Of a stretch of DNA of 64,000 nucleotides, positions 11,386 to 24,300 are shown piece by piece. Location of the stretch: positions 62,001-126,000 of the forward strand of contig VZRN01000791.1 in the NCBI GenBank assembly GCA_013397935.1, written 5' to 3'. A program made the position numbers and the translations under genes. The stretch's first letter is position 1. Each line of letters opens with the position of its first letter. The notes beneath the pieces were generated by a model that saw nothing but the letters and a program-made list of their open reading frames with translations, was not told the DNA's origin and did no database searches. This DNA comes from Dasyornis broadbenti. Taxonomy: Eukaryota; Chordata; Aves; Passeriformes; Dasyornithidae.

Positions 11386-11957
11386 TGTGCTGGTTTCGGC
11401 TGGCATAGGGCTGATTTTCTTCATAGTAACTGGTATGGAGCTGTGTTTTGGATTTGTGCTGAAAATAGTGTTGATAATGCAGAGATGTTCTTGTTATTGC
11501 TGCTTGCACAGTGTGAAGGCCTCTGCTGCTGCTTGCACCCCCTCACCAGTGAGTGGGCTGGGGCTGAACAAGAAACACACAGCCAGGTCAGCTGATCTCT
11601 GCTGACCCAAGGGATATCCCACAACATATGGCATCATAACCAGCACAGAAAGCTGGGAGAAGACAGGAAGGTGGATGTTGGGAGTGATAGCATTTTTATT
11701 CGCAAGTCACCATTCCACATGACAGAGCCCAGCTTTCCTGGGATGGCCATGCACCTGCCTGCCTTCGGGAAGTGGTGAGTGAATTCCTTATTTTGCTTTG
11801 CTTGTGCACAGCTTTTGCTTTCCCTATAAAGCTGTCTTTATCCCAACCCATGGGTTTTTTCACTTTTACTCTTCCAGTTCTCTCCCAACCCTGCGAGTGG
11901 GGCAGTGAGAGGGTGGTTGTGTGGTACTCAGTTGCTGGCTGGGGTTAAACCATAACA
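11386..11957 (+). mobile_element. Solo LTR of an ERVL-type avian endogenous retrovirus
   Basis: The start TGTGCTGGTTTCGGCTGG and the end GGCTGGGGTTAAACCATAAC-A are the hallmark ends of the common avian ERVL LTR family. In between come the expected GAGCTGTGTTTTGGATTTGT block, a CAGCTTTCCTGGGATGGCC block, and a tail with TGTCTTTATCCCAACCCATG and a polypyrimidine stretch. The usual ATTAAACTG-type polyadenylation block is altered to CTATAAAGCTG. Flanking pentamers CATGC (left) and CATCT (right) agree at only three of five positions, so the target duplication is decayed. No internal retroviral sequence lies on either side, so it is a solo LTR. A diverged member of the same family lies on the minus strand at 56568-57119. 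Confidence 0.92.
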
Positions 11958-14900
11958 CATCTCTTCAACACAACATGGGAGGAAGTGTTTAAGAACTACA
12001 GGACTTTATACTAAAACAGCATACAAAAATGTACGAGCACAGTGACTCTGGAATTGGTCTGCTACAGTCAGTCTTATCAACACAATAGCTCTGTTTTAAT
12101 GTTCAGATAGCTGAGGTTGAAAGCAAACCTGATTTCACATCTTAAACAGAGGCATGTAAAATGTTTTATAGGCTTTCACACTTTATTTGAAGATTATCAT
12201 AAAGTGAGATTTTTTCATACCACAAAAAGCCTAAACCATAAACGTTTTAAGACTGCTGACAGTTATCACAGTTTTTTCAGAGAATGATCTGGTCCATATT
12301 TTCACCAGAATTGAAAGCTTCAGAACTTAAGTTAGAAGTCCATAATTTAAAATGAACTTTCCATAATTGAGCAAAGCCTCCCTGAAAAATAAATTGTAAT
12401 CAGATGGATTCTGCCAGTATATTCTCTTTGGCCTTTTAAAAAACATTTGATTCAAAAGATTATTTGATTTTTAAAAATGAACATGGTAGTGAATTTCAAA
12501 AAACATTTGATATAGTAGTACTAAGGGGCTGAAACATAGAGTTACGAACTAGAGAATGAGTAAACAACCTCCTGTAGCGATATGCATTTACCACATTAAC
12601 AGTTTCTTGATCCATACAAAAACAATAAAGGAATGAAAACAGAATCACTGCTTGTTAGGTAAACTCCTCTATATGGCAGCGTTTTCTGTACATGCCTGAC
12701 ATGGCCCTATTGTGAGAGTAATTTCAATATTTCTTCAGGAAAAACAATTTGCTTAATTGTGGCTAAGCAAGATGGCTGGAAACTGCTGAGATACAGAGAT
12801 TTTTAGCCGTGACAATTCATGAGGTAAACTAATCTCTCCTTGACAAACAAATCAAATTTTTGGATAAGTCTAAATCCAACAGATGAAGCTAGTCCACTGA
12901 GGGTTTTAATAATAAGAAAGGGGAAATGAGATGAGCTGTATAGCTAAATTATTGTAACTAAACAGTTGGAAAGGCAGAGACAGTTAGCACTTGTAACAAG
13001 TTAGATCTCATGAAACCATGTAATGGAATAAAAACCTTAACAAAGAATTAAAACAAAGATGGAGGACTTTAATTGAAAACCTGATCAGTTAGCACAGAGG
13101 CCATAAGAAGGAGGCAACAGAGCATGAAATTTGATTAAACTGAACCATACGTCCTACTTCATTTTCAGCGATGTCACAAAACTGATGACCTTGAAAAGAG
13201 AAGACATTAGAAGAGTGTAAAATAGCAGTTATCTCAATGCTGGCTAAAATAGAGAACGGATAATAAATATTGTACAGTAAGGATGCCTTAAATTAAAATC
13301 ACATACATATTCAGAATGGAGAGATGGGTAGTCATAAATTGCAGTAATTGACATACAATCCAAATTTATTACAATGGATCTAGGCAGAGGGAAAGCGAGA
13401 AAGTGCCCTAACTCCATAAATTTGACAAACTGAGCAGATCATACTCCAGCTCACTGACTAATCAGATTATTTTTTGATAGTTGTCATGATTCTACTGCAT
13501 TAGATGATCTTTTTGTAGTCAGTAAAGTAGATGAAAGTCTAAAGATGCACTGAGCATCTACAGTAACACAGCACTGGAGTCACAGGTTGATTCTTCTGTT
13601 TAGACCCAAAATTAAATCAGAAAAAAGGCACATCACCCACATCACTCCACCATTAACCTGCCAAGAGCTCCCTCTTTTTGATAGTGAAATAATAGGTGGA
13701 CCTTATATACTGTTTTGGATACAAGGTCTTTGTTCTTGTTGCAGAGAGGTGTAGCTCTCTGCTGCTCCTACAGATCCCTACAGCATGTGCCCACCCATCT
13801 ACAAGCCCATATTCTCACAGGACTAAATGCAAGGACTCTGACATATTCCAATTGCCATATAGAACCACAAACACCAGCCCCGACAACATGGGGTTTACAT
13901 CTTGAGCTGCTTTTCAGCCTTATCCCAGCTACAAACAAACAAATTATGCCTTTCTGACCAAAAGCATGCTAAAAAAATTGTTCTCCTTTAGTATTTTTAT
14001 AACAACTTGGACTGACAGGGAGACATTGTACAGCTTCAGTGCTTTATGTCATGTGGCTGTGATGTTTTTTTCCTCTACAGTGCTCATTAAAATTAGATTT
14101 ACTATCATGTGGAAATACAGCTTAAGTGATTCTGAGGTGGATTTTTTCCAAAGTGGCACGTCCTTGCAGACATGTAATGCCAGTAAGATTTGAATGAGAT
14201 CATCACAGACTGCTTTTGAGAGTCCCACTTATTGCAAATTCCAAAATAAAACTATATCAAACATTATCAAACATATGCTGTAATGGTTTTGTTATCAGTG
14301 TTATAAGAAAAAATGTTATAAGTAGAAGTCCCTTATAAGAAATCTGAAAATTATCTTTTTAGGCTGAGGAAGATTTACTGCTTGCTGTACCTGTTTGCCC
14401 ATACTCAATGTAAAATAAACTGATTGCAGGACAATAATATTAGTATCACGTCATTTTCTGTTGCAATGTCAAAAAGCAAAAAGAAAGAGTATTCAATCTT
14501 ATGACAGCTGAAAGTGAAAGGAATTTCTGCATGTCATGTGTCAGTTAAGTATTGCACTGTACTGTCTTGGAAATAACTAAATCAGTTAAACACAATGAAA
14601 TAGGTTGTCTACAGTAATGCTTCTTGCTTTACTGATTTACCTTCCTCTGCAAATAAAGAAAAGGACAAGCACTGGTGTATTACTGATTTGGAGTGGTCAG
14701 GGCTCCAGTACATCCTGTCCTGGGGTACCAGTGCAAAGCACAGAGACCACTTACAGCTGTGAGGAATATTTAATTTTTTCCAAATTATTCATGAGTAGTT
14801 TTGCTTTTAATCTATTCCCTTATTTTTAGTTCCCTTTTGAAGGGTCTACCCAATATTTTTGCCATCAAATTCCACAGTCTGACTTTCTTAGATCCTTCCT

Positions 14901-15262
14901 AACCCACTGTTTTCTTATTCTGTGGGAAATGGAGGAAAAAGCCTACAAATATTGGGCATTTTTTCCTCATACATTTGCTTATATTTTCCTTGGGCTGAGA
15001 AAGTACTGGCAAATGCCTGATAATCCTATAAGGCTACTATATTTTTTTACCCTCTGTTCTTCCTCAGTGTGTGTACAAACTTCCCTTTCCAAAGCAATGA
15101 AAGACACTAGCATCCAGTCACATAGTCGCATAAACACTCATCTAAACAATATCAACACACAAGGAGAAGGAGTATTATTTATGAAAACTGATTATTTTCC
15201 CTTTTGCTCCAATGAAGCTTAGAACAATTTGCATCAATCTGGCTTCTGGGTGTCCATGGCTA

Positions 15263-15310
15263 TTCTTTCTTCTCTTTTTTTTCTTTCTTTCCTGTCTTTC
15301 CTTTCTTTCT
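15263..15310 (+). repeat. CT-rich polypyrimidine tract
   Basis: Almost pure T/C sequence with CTTT and TTTC units. A simple repeat. Confidence 0.85.
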
Positions 15311-18300
15311 AGTATCTGATTCCTTTCTAAATTTTATATCATGCATGAGAATCATAATATATTTATTCTGAGATAGTACTAGTTTCATATATTGCACTAA
15401 ATGAAGTGTACTGCTAAACACTACTTTTTTGACAGTCAAGTGAGATATGAGAATAAACATGAAAATAGCGATATTAATGGGCTGCTAAGGAGGAGGTGTA
15501 ATCTGTTAATGCAACCAAGTTAAAAAAAAAAAAAGGAAACCAAGAAACCAAGACAATGTTCTAAAAGAAATAAAATAATCAAAATATATCAGTAATTCAC
15601 ATTCCTCAGAATTCACAGGCACCAGGAAGAGACCACCACCATGTTTTAAATGTGTACTGCTGATGTATGGGCTGTAGGGACACAAATAGTCCAACAGTGT
15701 CAATCCTTAAAAGGCAGTTTTCTCATCAAGCCCACACAACTTCTGCACTGGTCAGCAATAGTTTGTTGGTAGCAAGTCACAGAAAAATTCAGTAACAGCA
15801 TATAATAAAAACCTCTACAGAAATCTCCTTACTAGAAGGAATCACCAAATGAAAAAAAGCATATTCAAGGCAGTTCAGCAGATGCAGTGAGTCTGCACAC
15901 AATCACCACAATCATTGTCTGCACTGGCCAGATACCTATAGAGACTCTGCATACTCCCAACACTGGAGTGTGAAGTGTGAAGCTCCTTCTTCCTTTTGTC
16001 AGGCATGAGAACTACCTTCCTGTGCCTTCAGACAGAACCCAGAGACGAGGAACCACCGGTATTTCCCTCTGTAAGACCATACAGCAAATTATATTATTTA
16101 TTTGTTTATGGAGAACTCACTGCATTTTTAAGCCACTGGTTGGATGCTTTCTGTGGATTACACATGCTGATTCTGATATAGGAATACCATATGGATTTTT
16201 TTTAATACACCATATGGATATTTATTAGCACTGATTTGACAAATACATTTAAGTTTTTATTAAAAGAAAATAGAGTGCTTTAGCCTTTTTGGGACAACAA
16301 AACTCCATGTGTCAATGTAAAATTCTTTTTCCAAGAAGACAGAAAAGGAAGAAGCTGGACGAATAATTCTGGGAAGATCCATTTTAACCCAAATGATTCA
16401 TTCCAAAAAGTCCTCCCACCACAAAGTCCATGCTATTGTGCATCCTGTGAAAGACATATATGATGAACATCATATTATGGTTTTTGCCTCTTTGGTATAT
16501 GCATCAGCCAACCAGTGATCACTGCTACTCTCTTGCTCCAGCTCCAGTGGACATGTGGGTCCTAAAAACTCAGTGCAGGACCACGTGAAGCCAGATCAAA
16601 GACTCTCAGTCTGAAGTCTACTGCCTTTTTGGACTCCAACTTGCCTTGCTCAGGGGAAGGCTGTTGTAAACTCATTTCATCCTCTGCAAAGCCCATAGAA
16701 GCAAACAAGTGTTAGAAGGGTCTTGCTGCTGCAGCCAGAGCACAGGAATTGTAGGCAGCCTGGCTCACGGAGAGTGTCCAGGCAGCAATGACTATGGACA
16801 GACAAGCTGTGTCTGCATTGCCAAGGAATACAGGCCAGCAAGGGAAGATCTGTAGACGTGAATAGCTGGTGCTTAGGAACTGGTATCTGCATGAGCTGCA
16901 CCTCAGAGAGCTTCAAATTACTTCTGGTCTGGCCCCATGCCCTGAGCCCATTGCATCTGAAGCGTGACCGGAGCATGTGTCCTGGTTTTAGTTCCATCCA
17001 AAAGAAATCCAGTTTGAGCAAGTCTCAGACTTCTTCATGATGTCAAAGTTTGCTAGCTGTGGACAATTAGGAGATTAATTCCAAAACCAGTCCAAAGTAA
17101 ACCACAAATGTGGTTTCATCCATGAAGTTTTTAGGAGAAGAGTCAGGGGTCTTTCAGACAGCTCTGTGACATTAACTGATTTGGCTATTATCTCACTGAC
17201 TCCAGCAGCTTAAGTACTTTCTATTTATCCAGCTTGATTAGTGGAAAAAGGGTTTCCTACACCTGGAGCTGTTGTTTTACAACTTGTATGACTTGGTTTG
17301 TGATATGTGATATGACTCTAGCAATACTTTTAGTGGTATCTGACACCAAATTAAGAACCAATAAAAATTCAGAAATAGGGCTATGTTTCACTCTTTGTTT
17401 AAACTGTGCTATTGAGTTGCATCACATATCTTGGCTGTAAAATGTGATAAGTATGCAGGATCTCGGGTAAGAAACTTTAAGATGAAATATGGTAAATGAG
17501 GCATTTCAATTCTTAGTTTTCTGCATTCTTTTTTTTTTTCTTCAGGTGTTTCCACTCCAATTTAACTTCTACTGATGTTCAGCTTTTCTTGCCAAGCCCC
17601 TGGCAGGTTTATATAAACCAACTGTTCATTATTTTATCAACAAATTTGTTCATTTTGCTGTTTAGTGCAGTACCACACTAGCTGTTGACCTTGCAGTGTG
17701 GGTTCACATTAACTGATAATTTACCAATCTCTTTTATTATTTCAAAATTATCAATGTTGTTTTTAAGATGTTACTTGAAATAATTTGAGTATCATTCATA
17801 TAGAGTCTCCCTTTCAAGTGGGTACAACAAGTCTTTTGATTTTTCCCACTCTTTTTTATCCTCTGCAAGACTTTAATTCTAGTAGTTCCTATGAAAAATT
17901 CCAGAACTACAGTTATATTTGCAACTGCAGCTTCTAATTTATGATTCACCACTCTTGGAATACCAGACTTAAGATACCCTGCAGCTAATTTTCAGAGGTG
18001 CTGAATGTCCACAGCTGTTGGTGGCAGCTGCTTGATGCTAGTCTAGCTTGAGATTGGCAGAGGGATGGCATGTTAAACCACAAGATAATAATGCCAGTGG
18101 CCCTGTGTCAACCCTGAGCTGAGGGAATTAAGTCTAAAGAGAGGGCTGCACAAGTTAGGAAGTTATTATGGGTTTGTACACATGCCATTCCACAATCACT
18201 CTCTGTGAGAAGTTTATTAATGCCACAAATATGAATGAAGTACTTCAACCTATCTTCAAAGACATTAAGTTTCAAAATAGCTTTGAGAGCCAAACAGCTT

Positions 18301-21300
18301 AGAAAGCACATTTCTAATTAAGTTATGTCTCCCATTGCTCATAAAAGTGTCTGCAGAAGAGGTAGTTTGGAATACCCAGCTTAAGGCTGGATTTACTGAC
18401 AAGAAAATGTATCTGTGCTCTTACTCGTTACTCCACACTCTCATTCTACTAACAGTACTCTGTGTGGTACTTGTGTTCCAAACCACATGGCCAGACAAGG
18501 CCACACAAACATTTCCTCTTTCTTCCTCAGTGAAGAGCTGTGTACAACAACACACCAATTGTAATTTCATACTCTAGCTTTGCATAGCAGTAACTCTGTA
18601 TAAGTGAAGATTTAAGGATAAGAAAAGAGCTTAATTGCTTTAGACCTGCATCTAAGCCAGGCAGAGTTTCTGATACCAGCACAGATCCTGAAGGAATTTG
18701 ATGGAGACATGTCTCCTCTACTGCAATTAAGACCTGCCAACAGAAATGCTTTGCAGACAGTAATTCACTTAAGAGTGAAGGAACCAAGCAAAGAGTTATT
18801 CTGATGTACCTGTTTTCTTAAGGATTAATACATGGTCAAAAGCTATTTTACATTCAGAAATGTTGAATTAAAACAAGACGATGACACTTTTCATTCTGAC
18901 CTTGAGAGAAAAGTATAAAATTGAATCTTGTTTCAATATTGCTTTGATTCTGTCATATTAAAACTTTATGTTTTGGAAAGTTGGAAGCATTTAAAATCAT
19001 TTTGCTATTACCTTTCATTTATAAGGTTTCCTATTATTTACATAATATTCTTCAGACTTTTGATTCAATGTAATATTCTGCTTCAGCATTATTAAAATAA
19101 AATGTTCAGAATTTCAAAATAAAATAGATTAGCATTTCTAGTCTAACAGATTTTCACTGTAATTGAGAAAGAAAGCATTCTTTGAAACTCCAGAATATCT
19201 TGTGGGATACTACTTTCTCACTTGCTGTGCTTCTGGGCCCTTATTAATGATAAGTGTAAATAAGAAATATAAGCTAGTACCTCTAGAGGATGAAAATGAA
19301 ATCTCTAAATCTTGAGTCAGATATTATTTTGTACCTTCACACTTGAAAAAGAAACTGTGCTAGTTAGCACAGGTCAACACATCACATAATCATGGCAGTA
19401 ATCATTATATAGCTTTCTTTCTTTTTCATTCTGTTACAATAGCACCTAAGTGCAGGATGACAATCATAACTGCAGTTTACGATTACTTTTCATCCCAAAA
19501 GATCCTAATGTGCTTTAAAAGCCTTTATAGAAATGTGGTTTGCAGAGATTATTTAATCTACCACTACCATTCAGACACTCGTGGCATGAAATTTGGCAAT
19601 GGTTCAACATTCTTATCATATAGAAAACTAGAAGTGAATAGGTGAACCATAGGTCAAAACATAATCATCTACCAGAGATGAGACCAGAGTTTCAAGATGA
19701 ATAACAATAATAACATAACCAGAACACAGCAAGTTAACATACACGGCTAAGGAAATGGTTTCTATGGAGAATGATGTAGTGCTTACCAGGCTTTGGGCCA
19801 TACGTTACTTTCTTTGCAATGAATCTTTCTCTTTCTCCACACCCTGCCAGTGCTTCTGGAAAAAGTGGAAAAGTGACCAGGCTCTGGGATGCCTCTTCTC
19901 TCTCATGAAAGCACTACTCTTCAAGAAGGACTTGTAAAGACCTGTCTCATTTCACTCTTGTGAATCACCTCTACATGGTCCATAAGTTAGGGGCTTCCCC
20001 ACACAGTCTAACCTTTAATGAACAACAGTTATCAAGACAGTGTCTTTTTAATATCATTCCACTACATTAATGCTTCATGCTCCACTCATCGTCTAACACC
20101 TGCAGTTAATTATACACTGTCCTTTCAAAGGCATTCTAAAATCCCCTGAAACACTAATTCTTAAAATTTCCAGGCTGTGATCCCTGGAAATGGTCCTACA
20201 TGTGTAGAAATGGAAGCTGGTCATTCCATTACTTCAGAACATGTATCCACATGCAGGACTTTGGGATCTAAGGCCTTGCTGCATTCTTTCACTTCCCACT
20301 CCTTTGCATTCTGTCTTTGCTGGAATAGAACCGAAGATGTTTAGTACAAAGGCAAATGGCAACAGCACTGCACCCTCCCCTGCAGCAGAGCATGGAAACT
20401 TAACAAAGATTATGGCAGGGTTTATAATGACACTACACTTGCTACTGTGAGTCAACAGACTGAGCCACACTTGTCACATACAAACTCCAGGTGGGACCTT
20501 TCCTCTCCTCTTGCCAATATTAGGTTCTGGCAATTTGCATACATAGGGCCAAGTCATTATTGGATACTCCAGTTGCACCTGCATCACCCAGGATCTTGGC
20601 TTCAGGCCACACCTGCAGAAAAGACGCAGAGCTCAGTGTTGCTGTCATTGCGTGTGTGAACTGAGTCTGCACTGAGAACAGGCTGAGCTGTGCTTAGCTC
20701 ATTGCTCATTGACATATTCATGCAGTATAAAAGAAATTATTCTTTTTAAAAAATATAGGTCAAAATCACACTCACCTCAGTTTCTTCATTTGGTGATTTA
20801 ATTACTTAAAGTGCCAAGGTTTAAATGAACTGCTCAAAAATGAGATATAATTCTAGCTAGAACACAATTACTATACTGAAACTTAATGGCCCACATGTAT
20901 GGGCATTATGACACCTTGTTTTCATGTGCTCATACATTTCCAAGGAAACATGCTTTGAAATGGGTTTTTTTTCAGATTTGGTGCCCTTTCACATGATCAT
21001 TTTGATTTTGTATTTTAGTTTTTGACATCATGAACAGGATTGTTTCAGCATTGCTTTATTACAGAGCAGGCACGAAGAGAAAATGAACTCCTGTGGCTTA
21101 TTAAAAAGAAAAGTATACTATTTTATGAGTTCTGGCACCAGGAAGACATAAAGGTAGAAAAATTACAAATGTCTTCATTGCACGTTTTTGTGAATGAAGG
21201 TCTTGATGTATGTGGGACCTGGCTGTAAACGGTACTCTATGAACAAACATGGAATAAATAAAGTTTTACATAGGAATAAAGTCTTCAACACATTTGGTTC

Positions 21301-24300
21301 AAAATCCTGCCAAATCAGCAACAGTCTTTTCAGTCATGATAAGGGTTTTATGCTGAACAGGAATATATATTAAGTCATAAGGGTATCTGAGTTTTGCAGG
21401 AGAAAATTGTTTCCATTCTGCAGGGACTCCAGGGAGCTGCCCCTCCATACAATTTCTTCTTCCATAGAACCTATTTCTGGATCTGCTCCATGCCTGTCAA
21501 AATGCAGCACTGGCCTTGAATGCATCTCTTGTGCAATTGTTCAACACACCTGCACGGTGTGAAAAGAAAACTCCAGCTGGATCACCAGAAGAGATTGGAA
21601 AACCTTGCTTTAACTTCCATGTACCTGCTTTCCACACTTCCTGTTTAATGAAAAGGAAGTTTCAGAAGTTCCTGGCTTGAATGGGAATAAGTGTCCAGCT
21701 GGTGACTCACTGCAGTCTTCACAGCCTCCCAGACCTCCTGAGCATCCTACCAAGGCCCCAGGGTGCTTTTACACCATACAAGGTTGCTCCTTTACAAACT
21801 CTCACTAGGGTCTTTCCCAGCGTCTTCCAGAGCCAGCAGCCCCTGTGCTGCCTAGAGCAGGACTGTCCTTGCACTGCAACTGAAGAAAATTTAGTGTGTG
21901 CCTAGTTGGTTTTGTACAGCATAGTATTTAGCACTTTCTGTCTGAACTTTGAAATTTCTTTTGGCGAGATTAAATGAGACTATCAAGGGCAAATTCTCAA
22001 TGCAAGAAAAACACAGTAATGTACCCTTTACCATTAATTGAAGCTGCACAGATTCAGGCTGCATACTGAATCCCTCATATTGTTTTAGAAAAACCTTTTT
22101 GTCTACCTTTCATTAAGTTTTCAACAATAGGTTCCCCACATACATATTAGAAATTCACAAGTAAAATTTTCAATTCAGGTTCTATGAACTTTCATAATTA
22201 TTAAACATCTTTTCCATTATTAGACTTAAAAATTCGACTTTTTTTCTTTTTACATACTTTTTCTTAAAGGTGATCTAGTAATATGTCGTACATTCAGAAA
22301 TATTATTTATTAAAGCTAACAGTGCACTTTGCTATGTCATAGGCTATTGTTGCAATGGATTATGTAGATTAGCACCATTCTTACTGTGCCACTTGATAAG
22401 GCATCTAATTTAACATGTGTTACCACTCTTCTGTTTGCATGCAACCACTGGGATACATATATCTTTCCCTGAAGTGATTGATTTTCTGTTGTTGAAAGTT
22501 TATTGGAAATCCTGAGACTCCAGAGGCTGTTCAGCTGGTGGTTCTGAGTTCTGAATATGGATTTAAAAATACATTATTTCTTTTTTTTAATTTGCAAGAG
22601 TCACAGAGAATCAGATCTCCTTTTAAAATGACACAGTAAAAATGAGATACAAACTTAAGAGTGGTTGATTATGAGAAATAATTCCATTTGAGACTTCATA
22701 TATGATTGACATAGTCTATGCTTTGATAAGATTAAAAAAATCTCCAGAGATAATCGCCCATAATGAATCATTTCCTATGTATGTCTTTTAACACTAGAGG
22801 GGTTAAGGATGAGTGAGCATGAAAGCCAGAGACAGAGCTTTATACATCCCATAAACAATCCTTGCAGATATTTATACATGTTCTCAAGCACCTCTGTATG
22901 AAATGCAGGAACAAGGACATTTACTACTTTTCCTAAAAGACTTCTGCTGCATGGAAAATGTTGGCTCTCCTGGATCTTAATCCTGCCATGACTCCAGAAG
23001 CCAAGTGGGCAGGAACAGGAAAAGACCAGCAGCACGCTTGCAGAGAGCAAAGGTAAAGCAACCCTTTATTTGTGCCACACAATAAAAGGCAAAGGATGGG
23101 AGGTACAGAGCAGCCAGGCTGTGGCCCATGCACTAATTTACCTCAGAGCCAAAAGGCAAGCATGATGGGCAGGGGCTGGGAACAACTACCAATGGTGTTG
23201 TGCCAGGGAATGCGTATCTCTGTCTTTCTGCATCGCCTGTTCTCACTACATGCACACTTGGAGGACTATTTCTGTTCAGCAAGGTTTTTTGGGGTCACAG
23301 TACCAAAAGGCAGTTTACATATAAATACAGAATGACCTTTTCAAGAATATTCGCCTAAAAACTTCTGTCCTTGGACCAATTATGCATTGAGAAAAGATTT
23401 TCTTTTTCTTGCATATGTTCTTAAGAGAATTCTTTAACTATTCTTTTCAGGGTCATAGACCAAAGTTCAAATTGGTTTCATTAAACATAAAAGAAGGATT
23501 TTGTAGCCAAGTTGTCTGCATACCTTTTTTTACAAGCTGGCATAATGAACAGTCAGCAGGTGCCTCTCCAGAGCGACAGGCATGATATACAGCTCTTAGA
23601 GCCATCTAACACCATATAAACACCAAGTTTTACAGGCTGCCAGATGACTCAGACAAAGAGCTGTCATAATGACTTCCCTGGCTCTGTAATAGCTCCATTT
23701 ACAATTAGTGTTAGGAGGTAGCACAGCTCAGTTCTGTGTATGGAGCTGACACAGTTTGGATAGGACAGTGGTGTACAAAACATGCCTGAGTCACTGCTGC
23801 AGAAATTCATGGCCTCGTTTTACAGTGTTGGCTACTTGAAAAAGACATTCCTGCATATTTTTGTACCTATATATTTTGTTTGTAGAACACACCTTAAAAA
23901 TCCTGACTGTGGTTGTTGATTTGAATATTGACGTTTTGCTATCTAAGCTACACAGATGAGACTTAAGAGTGGATTGTTTTCACCCTCATGAGTAGTAAAA
24001 GTGCCAGAACTTAGTGAAGGAATTGGGTACAGTTGGAGCAAAGGTCTGCAGGAAACGTGGCAGGTTTAGATACAGGGAGATGACACATTCAGAACCCATT
24101 CCTGGTTATACGCCCAAGAATGGGTTTTCACTGTTTTGGGTGAAAAAAATATACTGGATGATGGCAGGAACTTCCACTAAACATGTGTGAAAATAAAGAT
24201 CATAATCAATAGTAATTTCCTGCTAACAGCACCATTTTGCGTGGATTTGGTCACAGGTGTGGAAATCACTGAGGACACACCACAGAGGTGTTTCCCTGAT

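Noticed and set aside
16978..17040. TGTCCTGGTTTTAGTTCC, resembling the start of an ERVL-type LTR
   Set aside because: Similarity stops after about 13 bases. None of the downstream family blocks (TGTGTTTTGGAT, CTGCTTTCCTGG, AAACTGTCTTTATC) follow.
19355..19372. Palindrome CTGTGCTA-GT-TAGCACAG
   Set aside because: Eight-base arms with a 2-bp loop are expected about once by chance in a sequence of this length. No transposon or operator context.
24093..24126. Hairpin with 9-bp arms AACCCATTC and GAATGGGTT
   Set aside because: With a 16-base loop allowed, several such hairpins are expected by chance in 64 kb. No conserved RNA gene features.
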